From: Thalassotalea euphylliae
GTDB taxonomy: Bacteria; Pseudomonadota; Gammaproteobacteria; Enterobacterales; Alteromonadaceae
Assembly (NCBI RefSeq): GCF_003390335.1
Contig: NZ_QUOU01000001.1
Coordinates: forward strand, 3,286,001-3,350,000
Direction of reading: 5' to 3'
DNA: 64,000 nt
The notes below the pieces were generated by a model, which worked only from the letters and a program-made list of their open reading frames with translations, searched no databases and was not told the DNA's origin. The position numbers and the translations under genes are program-made. Shown one piece after another: positions 52,301 through 61,174 of the stretch; within the stretch, counting starts at the first letter, position 1, and each line of letters starts with the position of its first letter.

Positions 52301-52872
52301 ACTTGGGTGTTGCTTTCTTGGCTGGTGTAACGGCCAGCGGTATCAAGCAATACCGCATCTTGCGTAAACCACCAGTCGCAATTTTTAGTGCCGCCAATGC
52401 CTTTAACGGATTGATTACCAAATTGCTGCGCTAATGGAAACTCAAGACCAGAGTTTGACAGCAGCGTGGTTTTGCCCGATCCCGGCGAGCCAATAATCAT
52501 GTACCAAGGCAACTCCGCCAGTGATCGGTTACCACTAGAATTGCGCTTGAGCACGGCAACGGCCTGTTCAAACTTTTCCTTTAACGCCGCCGCTTCCGCT
52601 GATTTTTCTTGTGCGAGTTGCGACTGCTCTTGTAGTTCTTGTGATAACGCTTCATTTTGTCGCTGTCTTTTGGTGTAGCGATAGAATGCAAACAACAGCC
52701 AGACCAACAACACCAGTGAGATAAAAAACAATTTATGCGGGTAAGTGGCAAAAGGCCGCCAGTCGGCAAATGCGAAATAGTGCCCTAACAAAAGCACCAG
52801 CAAAGCAAACACGATAAAGAACACCAATGGCATAAACCAAGGCTGAGCAAATAGCCGTTTAATCGCTGCCAT
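49378..52872 (-). CDS. tssM: T6SS inner-membrane protein TssM (IcmF/VasK)
   Basis: 1164 aa. Forms the membrane complex with TssL and TssJ across the envelope. Two N-terminal TM helices (about 14-34 and 46-65), then a cytoplasmic NTPase-like domain with Walker A GSPGSGKT (128-135) and Walker B LLDTAGRY (about 175-182). A third TM (VGYLSVLIASSLLLMGWLY, about 440) leads to the large periplasmic region with IcmF-related and TssM C-terminal beta domains. The intact Walker A shows the ATPase-type subclass. The start overlaps the tssL stop (TAATG). Confidence 0.95.
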   Translation of the reverse strand: MAAIKRLFAQPWFMPLVFFIVFALLVLLLGHYFAFADWRPFATYPHKLFFISLVLLVWLLFAFYRYTKRQRQNEALSQELQEQSQLAQEKSAEAAALKEKFEQAVAVLKRNSSGNRSLAELPWYMIIGSPGSGKTTLLSNSGLEFPLAQQFGNQSVKGIGGTKNCDWWFTQDAVLLDTAGRYTSQESNTQVDSAAWQKFLSLISKYRKKPVNGILLSFSMEELLTGSNHAIAQLISQAKQRINELNECFNVVFPVYVMLTKSDKIPGFTTYFEMFGYREREQVFGITFDEKQGANSNGIDGFKASFSQLVRSITQRQWRRIELERDPSRKALVYQFSHQIAGLESLLSQIVSELSTSDHYYRASKVRGIYFTSGTQHGAAIDKLLSSVAQSIGLSARPSLGFTAEPRSYFIKDLLQQVVFPEANEFGVEARFERRKRIMLRVGYLSVLIASSLLLMGWLYSHNHSQNVIAKTEQELTYWQAQYAPENVNSDKYKRLPGALAPLNHIAKSLDELENVRASGIGYLGLGVAGSLRDSLTESYQRMLELILFPAVKATLESQLANRNADTELLFQGLKAYLMLNDTERRNPEFLSDWLSVAWSLQYRLSGAQSEQLAKHFSYYINDGLRTAELDQQLISATRRKLNQRPVAELYYYQFKQSYIHDTRLVLGMADLAGAQWEQFFTVRGAQNGAKKVQLNALYTAEFFNKVSTQELAKYIATTAQDNWVLGEQVQMPSPIVLRNEMLSHYARDFVDNWRGLLSQLNVRSFATLDDAINTLENASGENSSLLYFLQTLLVSTDVKDENLVKQLAAQGVKSQSTIGRILSARSRDNNEAVNSPTQSIDRAFRGIRRLRNADSQAAFEDRLLTRLSALYVHFNDLKAIGSASDYQELEQNMKPVIALKTFAARQPTPIKRWLQELAKNAESVLQKGTRADIAQIWLAEYLTTCQAITQSRFPFTPTASQDVLLSDFNRLFGAQGILQQYYEQHLQVLVNNASYPWRWRSNIPMGMRYGEQVLRFFERVAKIQESYFAQDKDNASVQLMFRPAELDARLSQVSLNVSGQKLAYQFGPQINELIVWPSQQVVEQIMLSFKRADGSDLIDRDEGPFAFFRLINKHQLRTIDANRVSVNFAIDGFEAVYDISSPYAPNPFVNAPLAGFRCLESFQ

Positions 52873-54248
52873 TAGTTCGCCCCTTTGGCAAGTAGCACTA
52901 TGTCTACTCGACGGTTTAATTGCCGGTTCTCTGCGCTATCGTTGGGCTTGAGTGGTTGCGTGTCGGCCACGCCACGCGCAATGTAACGCCCCGGCTGAGG
53001 ATTGACGCCAGCTAACCAATCTTTGACAGCATTGGCGCGTTTTAATGAAATGACCCAGTTAGATTCAGCCTTGCCGGTCGAATCTGTGTGTCCGACGATT
53101 AACAGTCGGCCTTGGAACTCGGTTAACAGTTGTGCAATTGCCGATGTGCTTGGCAAGCTTTCAGCCGCAGGAACAGTGCTGCCACTGGCAAACAAGGCTG
53201 GGTGCACTAAGTGAATGACAGCAAAACCATCTTGCTCGCCAAGCATGACTTTTTGGGCATTAATATCAGCGCGCAATAGCGCACTTAAATTGATTGGCGT
53301 TTTACCAGTGTCTGCAGAAGTCGGCTGATTATAATTCATCAGCTCTTGGTCAATAATATCTTGCCAGCCAACTTTCGCTAACATTTGGTAAACAGGCTCA
53401 GTTTGCTTGCGTAGGTCGAAGAACAAAAACAGATAAGTAGCGCTCAATATCAGCAGTAAAATCGATGCCCACAGCCAAGGGGATGTGCTGATTTTGCTCG
53501 CCTCATTGCCCCTACCTATGCCCCGCCACTGAGGCGACAGCTCAGTGTCTGCTTGTGGGTAATACTGCTCTAATATTCGCGCTAGCTTTTGTTGTACGGC
53601 AAACAGCCCCGCCCCTTCATCTTTTGCTAATCGATATTTACCACAAAACCCGGTTGCCAAGCAGACGTAGGCAAGCTCGATAAGCGCGATGTTCTGGCTA
53701 AGGTTTGCTTGTAATTTATCAAGAATTAGGAAAAACTTTTCGCCGCCCCACGTTTCGTTGTGATACTTACTTAACAAGGTCTGCTGTGACCAACTACTTT
53801 GGCTTCCCCATGGGGTATTTAACACCAGTTCGTCCACTAAACAACACAGCATATAACGGGCGAGGACAATTTTGTCGGCGGGATAGCCGAGCGCCGTTAA
53901 ATTTGATTCAAAGCCCGTAAATAAACTTTCCACTTCGCGCCTAATGGATGTCACGTCAGCCATTGGCTCAACACAATTTAAATTGCCAACAAACACTAAA
54001 ATATCATTCGCATTGGCGAGGTAAGTATTGGGTAAGCTACCAAACGTTAAGTCGTGAACATGATGAGCGGCTGGGTGTTGTTGACTGCTTGGCGTTAGGT
54101 GTGAAGGTTGGTGACCAAGCGGCGATTGCTCGCCAGGTGCAGGATGAATGTTATCCGGTTGGCTCTGTCCAAAGCCATTGCCCGGGGCTGGGCGCCTCCG
54201 ACCGCCGGGGTTGGGCATAATTATTGTTTTATTGCCATCGTCAGCCAT
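52872..54248 (-). CDS. tssL: T6SS protein TssL with C-terminal OmpA-like domain
   Basis: 458 aa from the ATG at 54248 (AGAGAGC ahead; an upstream in-frame ATG adds a Cys-rich non-family stretch). The N-terminal Pro/Gly-rich arm bears the TIIMPNPGGRR motif typical of TssL. The DotU cytoplasmic domain spans about 75-265 (CCLVDELVLNTPWG). One TM (SPWLWASILLLILSATYLFLFF) follows, then a periplasmic OmpA/MotB peptidoglycan-binding domain (LIVGHTDSTGKAESN, SLKRANAVKDWL, RQLNRRVDIVL). This 'evolved' TssL is found in H1-type systems and anchors the complex to the cell wall. Confidence 0.95.
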   Translation of the reverse strand: MADDGNKTIIMPNPGGRRRPAPGNGFGQSQPDNIHPAPGEQSPLGHQPSHLTPSSQQHPAAHHVHDLTFGSLPNTYLANANDILVFVGNLNCVEPMADVTSIRREVESLFTGFESNLTALGYPADKIVLARYMLCCLVDELVLNTPWGSQSSWSQQTLLSKYHNETWGGEKFFLILDKLQANLSQNIALIELAYVCLATGFCGKYRLAKDEGAGLFAVQQKLARILEQYYPQADTELSPQWRGIGRGNEASKISTSPWLWASILLLILSATYLFLFFDLRKQTEPVYQMLAKVGWQDIIDQELMNYNQPTSADTGKTPINLSALLRADINAQKVMLGEQDGFAVIHLVHPALFASGSTVPAAESLPSTSAIAQLLTEFQGRLLIVGHTDSTGKAESNWVISLKRANAVKDWLAGVNPQPGRYIARGVADTQPLKPNDSAENRQLNRRVDIVLLAKGAN

Positions 54249-54250
54249 TG

Positions 54251-55588
54251 CTAGCTCTCTCTGATCGCCCAAAGTTCGAGTTTTAAACCGGGGAAATTGC
54301 CGCCCACATGGATAGCAATGCCACCTGATGCAGCAAGTGCCTGCCAATACTCTCCTTGTTGTACTAACTCGAAATAAGCGCTGGCGCGTTGATAGGGAAT
54401 TTGACGCGGCGCCACCGCTAAGCTGGAAACCTGTATGCCGGGTAACTGCACATTGACCAACTCGCGAATTTGATCAACCGAGCCAATTTTCACTTGCGAC
54501 ACAAAGTACTTTTTAAGCTCGTCAATCGCGATATCAGCACTAACGACCAAAACAAATGACGCATTGGCCAGTAAACTTTTGTCTGTAATAACGCCAACGT
54601 TGACACCATAGCTGCGCTCCTGCAACGGAATACTGACGGCTTTCTGCTCCAATACGGAACTGAAAGAGCGTTTGAGCTGCTCAATTAGCGGGGTAAACAC
54701 TTGAGTAAGTGCCGCTTGCTGATACGCGGGTGTGTCAACACACTTGCGATTCGCCTGCGTAAACGTTGATAACTCCCCCACCATCTCCACCAAAACCATG
54801 TAAAGTTCATAGGGCGAAAGGCGAGCGCATTGCACATAGTGTTTAAGCACTGGTAAATAGCGGTTAATGGTTTGCAGCATCAGAAAATCAGTGACCTCAG
54901 CTGCAGCCGCTTTGCCCTCAACAGCGACACGTGCGGCCAAGGCTTCTGCTCGATGCTGCGCCATGCTTTCTAATTCAAATAAAAAGCTGCTTAGCTTACA
55001 GAGGTTTTTGACATTTAAAGTGGATGCGACAAAGTCGCCATCAAGCTCTACTTCGCCATTACTTTTCACGTCGTTAATGCGGGTCACAGGGATACAAATA
55101 AACTCGGCTCGGTCATCGCTTTCTTTTAGCAAGGTTAAGTTTAGCCCCGCCACTTCGATGTATTCTCGCTCTGATGCCTCACTGGCAATATCGCGCACTT
55201 CACACTCTTCCAGCAAGTAGCGGTAACGTTTAGCTTTACTGCTGTCTCGATTAATCTCACTGTTATTGGGTTTAAAGATATTCAGGCACAAATAAATGAT
55301 CTGCCCGCGATCACTATCAACCACATCCAAGGCATCTGGCAGTGGTGTATGGCTTGGCACATTGAAGTAGCTGCCATCGGGAAAAATGCCATCGCCGCTG
55401 AGCATACTAATTTTGCCCGTTTGCAATAGCGCCGCATCAAATTCAATGTGCTCAACTCCCCAAGCCACATGATCAATCAACAGGCTAGTCGCGTGTATTT
55501 GGTGCTCAAGGTAGCGGGTTTGCTGCTGAAAGTGCTGCGGTAAAAGCAACATGCCTTCACTCCAAACCACGCGCTTTTGACTAGACAT
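54251..55588 (-). CDS. tssK: T6SS baseplate protein TssK
   Basis: 445 aa. Links the baseplate to the membrane complex. Family signature at the start: VVWSEGMLLLPQHFQQQTRYLEHQIHA; the middle has GDGIFPDGSYFNVP and RDIASEASEREYIEVAGLNLTLL; the end is PYQRASAYFELVQQGEYWQALAASGGIAIHVGGNFPGLKLELWAI. Length is usual. The stop is two bases from the tssL start. Confidence 0.95.
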   Translation of the reverse strand: MSSQKRVVWSEGMLLLPQHFQQQTRYLEHQIHATSLLIDHVAWGVEHIEFDAALLQTGKISMLSGDGIFPDGSYFNVPSHTPLPDALDVVDSDRGQIIYLCLNIFKPNNSEINRDSSKAKRYRYLLEECEVRDIASEASEREYIEVAGLNLTLLKESDDRAEFICIPVTRINDVKSNGEVELDGDFVASTLNVKNLCKLSSFLFELESMAQHRAEALAARVAVEGKAAAAEVTDFLMLQTINRYLPVLKHYVQCARLSPYELYMVLVEMVGELSTFTQANRKCVDTPAYQQAALTQVFTPLIEQLKRSFSSVLEQKAVSIPLQERSYGVNVGVITDKSLLANASFVLVVSADIAIDELKKYFVSQVKIGSVDQIRELVNVQLPGIQVSSLAVAPRQIPYQRASAYFELVQQGEYWQALAASGGIAIHVGGNFPGLKLELWAIRES

Positions 55589-55597
55589 AAATCTTCC

Positions 55598-56092
55598 CTA
55601 CTCCTCTATCAACACGCGAATGCTCAGCTTGTTCACCAGAATGATGAGTTCACCTTGGCCGAAACTGAGCCAGCCCTTTTCAGGCACATCAACGATGGAT
55701 CGCCATGAGGCGTTTTCAATATCCCGAAAACCGGCAACAACGCCGATGTGTTTGGCGCTTTTTGAAATCGCTAACTCAATTTCCTGATCGCTACCTGGCT
55801 GAATCAGGTATTGATTAACTTGAATTAACTCGGTACCCAGTGAACGTTCGTGCGCGCCCAGTAGCTCATTGAAATCCGCCTTGTTAAAATTGGTGTTACT
55901 GCTAAGCTGCATTACTTTAATGGCAACAGGCGACGGAGATTGCGACACACTCGGGTTAATATCAGATGCGGCAGTAATGCGATATGAAAAGGAAACTTCC
56001 CGATCCGGTTCGCTGGCGCAGCTGGTGATACATAAAAGGCTGGCAATCACCCCATACCGCCAACAAGATTGCAATAGCTGGCTCCCTGTCAT
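55598..56092 (-). CDS. tssJ: T6SS outer-membrane lipoprotein TssJ
   Basis: 164 aa. The signal peptide ends in a lipobox-like CITSC. The mature transthyretin-like fold is suggested by SPVAIKVMQLSSNTNFNKADFNELLGAHERSLG, which is the TssJ (SciN/VasD) pattern, and the C-terminal FGQGELIILVNKLSIRVL. It contacts TssM in the periplasm. Lies between tagH and tssK, as in H1 clusters. Confidence 0.92.
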   Translation of the reverse strand: MTGSQLLQSCWRYGVIASLLCITSCASEPDREVSFSYRITAASDINPSVSQSPSPVAIKVMQLSSNTNFNKADFNELLGAHERSLGTELIQVNQYLIQPGSDQEIELAISKSAKHIGVVAGFRDIENASWRSIVDVPEKGWLSFGQGELIILVNKLSIRVLIEE

Positions 56093-56104
56093 AACGGTTT
56101 CCCC

Positions 56105-57610
56105 TTATTTGTCCTGTTTTAAATTTGAAACTTGTCGCTGGTACGCCTCGGCAAACTCTTTGCCTAAAATATCTTGCAGATTCTCGTTAATTGCCTTGCT
56201 GAGCTTTTGGTGCTCTGTTTGAAACGTCTCCCAATAGCGCGCCGATGGCATAATATTTAACAGCTTGTTATTGGGCGATTTTGTCTTTTCCTTAATCACC
56301 TCTGGCGACAAGCTTGTTAACACACTTTGCAGCGCCGCTTGTAAACCAGCCAGAAACGCGAGTTGGTGTACTTGAACATCATGGCATGCCTCACTAATGG
56401 CCTCACTTGCTCCTAAATAGGCCGTTTTTTTACGAACCAGTAAGGTTTCCAGCGCTTCTTGCGCATCAATAGAAAATTTTAGTGGGTTATTGGAGCGTGG
56501 TTTGATGGCCGTTAATGCTAAGCGTGATTCTTCTTTAAATACCGTGCGCCCTTTAAGCAGCCCCATAATGCCAGTAACGGCTTCTTTTATTATCTCTGCC
56601 GAATCTTCCACAAATGCTTGCTCGTCCACTTGCGATCTCAATTCGTTAGCTAACTCTAAGCCGCTATAAAGTGTCGTAAACGCTGGTTCAGATTGACTGC
56701 GTTTGTGGTCTTCTGTTGAAGGCTTTACTTGCGACTTGGCATCAGATTGAAGGGGGGCATTATCAGTTTTTTGCCACGGATTTGGTTCATTAACAGGGTT
56801 GCTAGCTTGGTTATCTGCTTGAAAGTCAGGTATTGGGGGCGGCTGATTGCTCGCTGGCTCAGTTGCAGGTTTAGTTGCAGCCTCTTTATCTTTGGTCAGT
56901 AAGGAAATATTCCAGTCTGTGGGAATGCGCTCATTACTGGGTTTAGCAGGTTCAAAATAACCATCCAATGCTTGCTCTGCGCCATCACTTAACGGTAAGT
57001 CGCTTATCGGCATATTGGCCTGCTTGTCGTCAATGCCATGCTTATCATGTTTACCATGCTTAGGCTGAGCTAAATCTAACTCATCTAATATACTTGCAGG
57101 TGAGATGCCTTCTGCCTGCTCGCCCAGCCCCACCTCTGATGGGCTTGACACGTTCACGTTATAATCGACAGGCGTATTACTTGTTGGACTTGGCTCGTCC
57201 AGCGGGAAATCAAGTGACGCCATTGGATCGTCGCCACTGATTTGATTAAGCAGATCATCTGTCCCCGCAGCACTGGCCAACGTATCTGGGGTATGAAAAC
57301 AAAACTCGTAGTGACCAATAACAACCACTTCACCACCAGAAATACACACTCTGTTGCCCTTACCAATAGGCGCAGCCTGCCCTTTGAGCCAGCAGCCATT
57401 GGTACTGGTATCCGTCAAATAGAATTGGCCTTGTTCGAAGTCGACACGGGCATGATTACCAGAGATAAGACGGTTGTGATCGATCAACACACAATCATTG
57501 GTATCGGCGCGCCCAATTGAACCGCCATTGGCACCAAATGCAAACAGCATGGGCTCGGTAGCGGTTTCGGCTGCCGTGTTAATGACACTAAATTCAAGAG
57601 ATACTGCCAT
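56105..57610 (-). CDS. tagH: T6SS FHA-domain protein TagH/Fha
   Basis: 501 aa from the ATG at 57610 (an ATG seven codons earlier is also open). The N-terminal FHA domain (about 20-95) has GSIGRADTNDCVLID, RLISGNHARVDFEQGQFYLTDTSTNGCWLKG. A long low-complexity linker follows (about 130-330), and then the T6SS FHA C-terminal domain (about 335-500: LVRKKTAYLGASEAISEACHDVQVHQLAFLAGLQAALQS). In P. aeruginosa Fha1 is the substrate of PpkA/PppA and activates secretion when phosphorylated. First gene of the minus operon. Confidence 0.93.
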   Translation of the reverse strand: MAVSLEFSVINTAAETATEPMLFAFGANGGSIGRADTNDCVLIDHNRLISGNHARVDFEQGQFYLTDTSTNGCWLKGQAAPIGKGNRVCISGGEVVVIGHYEFCFHTPDTLASAAGTDDLLNQISGDDPMASLDFPLDEPSPTSNTPVDYNVNVSSPSEVGLGEQAEGISPASILDELDLAQPKHGKHDKHGIDDKQANMPISDLPLSDGAEQALDGYFEPAKPSNERIPTDWNISLLTKDKEAATKPATEPASNQPPPIPDFQADNQASNPVNEPNPWQKTDNAPLQSDAKSQVKPSTEDHKRSQSEPAFTTLYSGLELANELRSQVDEQAFVEDSAEIIKEAVTGIMGLLKGRTVFKEESRLALTAIKPRSNNPLKFSIDAQEALETLLVRKKTAYLGASEAISEACHDVQVHQLAFLAGLQAALQSVLTSLSPEVIKEKTKSPNNKLLNIMPSARYWETFQTEHQKLSKAINENLQDILGKEFAEAYQRQVSNLKQDK

Positions 57611-58079
57611 AGCGAGTTCCAGTTCAGGCACCTCTGATTGACATATAAGTTTTTGTCGCCGCCAGACCTAATCGGTAAGTAATTCAAAGTTTCTTATCTG
57701 AGCAGCAGCACGTGATACATCTTTAAAAAATCTAGCACAAAGTTATATTTACGCTAGCTTGAAGTTCACTAAGTTCAGCTTGAGTGCTACCAGTAAGTCA
57801 ATGAAAAAGAATAGCCAGCGGCACTTAAATGTAAAACCATCGCATAATGGCGATAAGTATCACTAAACTTGCTAAGAAACGGCGTTACACCGCTGGTTTA
57901 CCAGCTATTTAGATATTGTATGCAAAGCATTGCAATGTCTATATTTTGTTCTATCCTTACGTAGTTAATACAACAACCTATTTTAAAATCAATCTCGTGG
58001 TTGCTTTAGCGTGAATTGCTTAGCATTCAGCAAATTTGCTGTAGGCGTCGCATAACCCTCGTAAACATTGCGAGAGAAT
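57611..58079. promoter_or_regulatory. Divergent promoter region of the two T6SS operons, with three perfect palindromes
   Basis: No gene. GCTGGT-TT-ACCAGC (57892-57905), CATTGCAATG (57928-57937) and CAGCAAATTTGCTG (58028-58041; 38 bases before the tssA ATG) are perfect dyads. I found no convincing sigma-54 -24/-12 element. Confidence 0.5.
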
Positions 58080-59111
58080 ATGGATTACTATTCGGCAGTA
58101 ACGCGCTCTATTGAAGAATCCTCACCCTGTGGAATTTCTTTAGAAGATGATCATGGTTTAGAAGCGTTATTTTTCAAAGCAGAGGGGACTCCTGAACGTT
58201 ACGACGGTCAAAAGACCATTCCAGCCGAACCGCCTAATTGGCGTGAATTAGAAACCAATACCCTAGCCTATTTAGAGCAATCAAAAGACATTAATATCAT
58301 CGTTCTCCTGTCGCAAATCGCCTTAAACACGCGAGGTTTGAGCGCTTTTAGTGACTGTATTCGCGGCTTATCTCAAGTCGTCACTAACTATTGGCAAGAG
58401 CTCTTTCCCGAATTAGACCCTGATGATGGTGATGCCACCGAGCGTATCTCTGCACTAGGTAACTTGTTGCACACCGACAAAACCATCAAGCCACTGCGCC
58501 AAACAGCATTAGCGAGCTCTAAGGTCTTTGGCGCAATCTCACTGTTAGACATCGAAATTGTCCAAGGATTCTCAACGGCGCCAAATGACCGTGAGCTCAC
58601 AGAGCAACAGCTGGCCGCCATTTTCAAAGATACCGATCAAGAAGCCCTGCAGCTACTCAACAGCCAAGTGCAGCTATGCAGTGATTCGCTGGCCGATTTA
58701 CACAGCCATCTAGAAGAAAAAGTGGGTGTTGGCCAAGGGGTTAATTTTGCGCCGATTACCGATTTACTGCGCAAGATGCAATCTGCATTTAATCAGTATT
58801 CAGACAGTATTGATAATAATGAAAATAGTCATGAGCAAGCGCAAGAGCTTGCTGACGGCGGAGAGCCATCAACAAGCGCGCTAGCAAACGCGGAGGCTGC
58901 TGCCGTGACAGGGGAAATACAAGGGCGAGCAGATGTTGAAAAAGCACTGGACAAAATCTGTGATTACTTTCGCAAACACGAACCTTCAAGCCCCGTTCCT
59001 TTGCTACTCAATAGAGCGAAACAACTCGTCCATAAAGACTTTCTGGAAATCATAGAAGACCTAGCGCCAGATGGTGCTGAGCAAGTAAAAAAACTATCGG
59101 GTATTGACTAA
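58080..59111 (+). CDS. tssA: T6SS protein TssA (short, ImpA type)
   Basis: 343 aa from the ATG at 58080 (GAGAG five bases ahead; a TTG four codons earlier is less likely). TssA primes baseplate and tail assembly. The ImpA N-terminal domain shows SSPCGISLEDDHGLEALFFKAEGTPE and EPPNWRELETNTLAYLEQSKDI, then YWQELFPELDPDDGDATERISALGNL. The C-terminal part ends RADVEKALDKICDYFRKHEPSSPVPLLLNRAKQLVHKDFLEIIEDLAPDG. First gene of the plus operon. Confidence 0.93.
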   Translation: MDYYSAVTRSIEESSPCGISLEDDHGLEALFFKAEGTPERYDGQKTIPAEPPNWRELETNTLAYLEQSKDINIIVLLSQIALNTRGLSAFSDCIRGLSQVVTNYWQELFPELDPDDGDATERISALGNLLHTDKTIKPLRQTALASSKVFGAISLLDIEIVQGFSTAPNDRELTEQQLAAIFKDTDQEALQLLNSQVQLCSDSLADLHSHLEEKVGVGQGVNFAPITDLLRKMQSAFNQYSDSIDNNENSHEQAQELADGGEPSTSALANAEAAAVTGEIQGRADVEKALDKICDYFRKHEPSSPVPLLLNRAKQLVHKDFLEIIEDLAPDGAEQVKKLSGID

Positions 59112-59150
59112 CCGATCAGGTAGTCAGTTATTGAAAAAAAGGAGAACACT

Positions 59151-59654
59151 ATGGCAGATAGTGGTCAGAAGTTTATCGGTAGAAATAGAGCACCCCGTGT
59201 TCAAATCGAATACGACGTAGAACTTTACGGTGCAGAAAAAAAAGTACAAATACCTTTTGTAATGGGGGTAATGGCCGATCTCAGTGGCAACCCTGAAACG
59301 CCCTTACCATCTATCTCTGAACGCAAGGCGTTAGAGGTTGATGTCGACAACTTTGACGATCGAATGAAAGCCGTTAAACCGCGAGCTAACTTCAAAGTGC
59401 CCAACACCATGACCGGCGAAGGACAGCTCAATGTTGATGTTTCGTTTGAGAGTATGGATGACTTTTCACCTGCGGCTATTGCAGGCCAAGTTGACGGGCT
59501 AAAAGACCTACTAAAAGCGCGTCAACAACTGGCAAATTTGATCACCTATATGGATGGCAAAGAAGGTGCAGAAGAACTCATTAAAAAAGCGATTGCAGAC
59601 CCAGCATTACTTGAGTCGTTAATTGCTGCGCCCAAACCGGAAGAAGAGGAATAA
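59151..59654 (+). CDS. tssB: T6SS contractile sheath protein TssB (VipA)
   Basis: 167 aa. The small sheath subunit. Hallmarks: SGQKFIGRNRAPRVQIEYDVELYGAEKKVQIPFVMGVMADLSG and RMKAVKPRANFKVPNTM. A strong ribosome site (AAGGAG) precedes the ATG. The tssC gene follows after three bases. Confidence 0.97.
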   Translation: MADSGQKFIGRNRAPRVQIEYDVELYGAEKKVQIPFVMGVMADLSGNPETPLPSISERKALEVDVDNFDDRMKAVKPRANFKVPNTMTGEGQLNVDVSFESMDDFSPAAIAGQVDGLKDLLKARQQLANLITYMDGKEGAEELIKKAIADPALLESLIAAPKPEEEE

Positions 59655-59657
59655 ACC

Positions 59658-61154
59658 ATGAGTGACGAAGTAGCAAAAGAAGCTGCCGAAGGCGCGGTTG
59701 AAGAACTGACGAGCGACTCCTTTTCGGCATTGTTACAAAAAGAATTCAAGCCCAAATCGGACCGAGCAAAAGACGAAGTAGAAAACGCAGTACAGACCTT
59801 GGCAGAATTTGTTTTAAAAGACACCAGTTTCATTTCAGAAGATACCGTGCATTCAATTGAAGCCATTATTGGTGAAATTGATAAGAAAATGTCTGAGCAG
59901 TTAAATGAAGTGCTGCACCACGATGACCTGCAAAAACTTGAAGGCACATGGCGAGGACTTCACCACTTGGTAAACAACACCGAAACTGACGAATTTTTGA
60001 AAATTCGGGTGATGGACATCAACAAGAACGAGCTTGGCAAAAACCTCAAGAAATTTGCTGGCACGGCGTGGGATCAAAGCCCTGTATTTAAAAAGTTTTA
60101 CGAAGAAGAATACGGGCAATTTGGCGGTGAACCGTTCGGCTGTATTGTTGGCGATTATTATTTTGATAACAGCCCAGCAGACGTCAAGCTGCTGGCTAAC
60201 ATGTCAAGAATTAGTGCAGCGTGTCATGCGCCATTTATTTCAGCAGCAAGCCCCGCCATGCTGCAAATGGATTCTTGGGGAGAGCTGACCAATCCTAGAG
60301 ATCTCACGAAAGTGATGTCGACGCCAGATTATGCTTCCTACAATTCACTGCGAGAATCTGACGACGCGAAATACATCGCCTTAACCATGCCACGTACACT
60401 CGCGCGCCTGCCGTATGGCGCCCAAACCGAACCGGTTGAAGAATTCGATTTTGAGGAACAAACCGGCAGTGCTGACTCCAGTAAATACACTTGGATGAAC
60501 GCCGCGTATTCAATGGCGGTCAACATTAATCGCTCGTTCAAAAATTACGGCTGGTGCTCGCGTATTCGCGGTATTGAATCGGGCGGTGTTGTTGAGGGCT
60601 TACCGGTTCACACCTTCCCAAGTGACGATGGTGGCGTCGATATGAAATGCCCCACAGAAATCGCCATTAGTGATCGCCGTGAAGCTGAATTATCGAAAAT
60701 TGGCATGATGCCACTCGTCCATAAAAAGAATACTGATTTGGCGGCATTTATTGGTGCACAAACCATTCAAAAACCGCAAGAGTATGATGACCCTGACGCG
60801 ACGGCCAACGCTGCACTGGCTGCCCGTCTTCCCTACCTATTTGCGTCTTGCCGTTTCGCTCACTACCTCAAATGTATTGTCAGAGATAAAGTGGGCTCCT
60901 TTAAAGAACGTGACGATATGCAACGCTGGTTGCAAAGTTGGGTAACGCAATATGTTGATGGTGACCCTGCCAATTCATCGGAAACATACAAAGCACAACA
61001 CCCGTTAGCTGCCGCAGAAGTAACTGTAGACGACGTAGAAGGTAGTCCGGGCTATTACAACGCGAAGTTTTATTTAAGACCTCATTACCAGTTAGAAGGG
61101 TTAACCGCATCACTGCGCCTAGTATCTAAACTCCCTTCAGCTAAAACTGGCTAA
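59658..61154 (+). CDS. tssC: T6SS contractile sheath protein TssC (VipB)
   Basis: 498 aa. The large sheath subunit that assembles with TssB around the Hcp tube. Signatures: KLEGTWRGLHHLVNNTETDEFLKIRVM, PFGCIVGDYYFDN, LPYGAQTEPVEEFDFEE, KYTWMNAAYSMAVNINRSFKNYGWCSRIRGIESGG and RRLPYLFASCRFAHYLKCIVRDKVGSF-like near the C terminus. Length is normal. Confidence 0.97.
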   Translation: MSDEVAKEAAEGAVEELTSDSFSALLQKEFKPKSDRAKDEVENAVQTLAEFVLKDTSFISEDTVHSIEAIIGEIDKKMSEQLNEVLHHDDLQKLEGTWRGLHHLVNNTETDEFLKIRVMDINKNELGKNLKKFAGTAWDQSPVFKKFYEEEYGQFGGEPFGCIVGDYYFDNSPADVKLLANMSRISAACHAPFISAASPAMLQMDSWGELTNPRDLTKVMSTPDYASYNSLRESDDAKYIALTMPRTLARLPYGAQTEPVEEFDFEEQTGSADSSKYTWMNAAYSMAVNINRSFKNYGWCSRIRGIESGGVVEGLPVHTFPSDDGGVDMKCPTEIAISDRREAELSKIGMMPLVHKKNTDLAAFIGAQTIQKPQEYDDPDATANAALAARLPYLFASCRFAHYLKCIVRDKVGSFKERDDMQRWLQSWVTQYVDGDPANSSETYKAQHPLAAAEVTVDDVEGSPGYYNAKFYLRPHYQLEGLTASLRLVSKLPSAKTG

Positions 61155-61174
61155 CACTATTAAGGAGCGAAAAA

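Noticed and set aside
57611..58079. Sigma-54 promoter for the T6SS operons
   Set aside because: The GGCAC near 57812 is not followed at the correct spacing by a GC -12 element.
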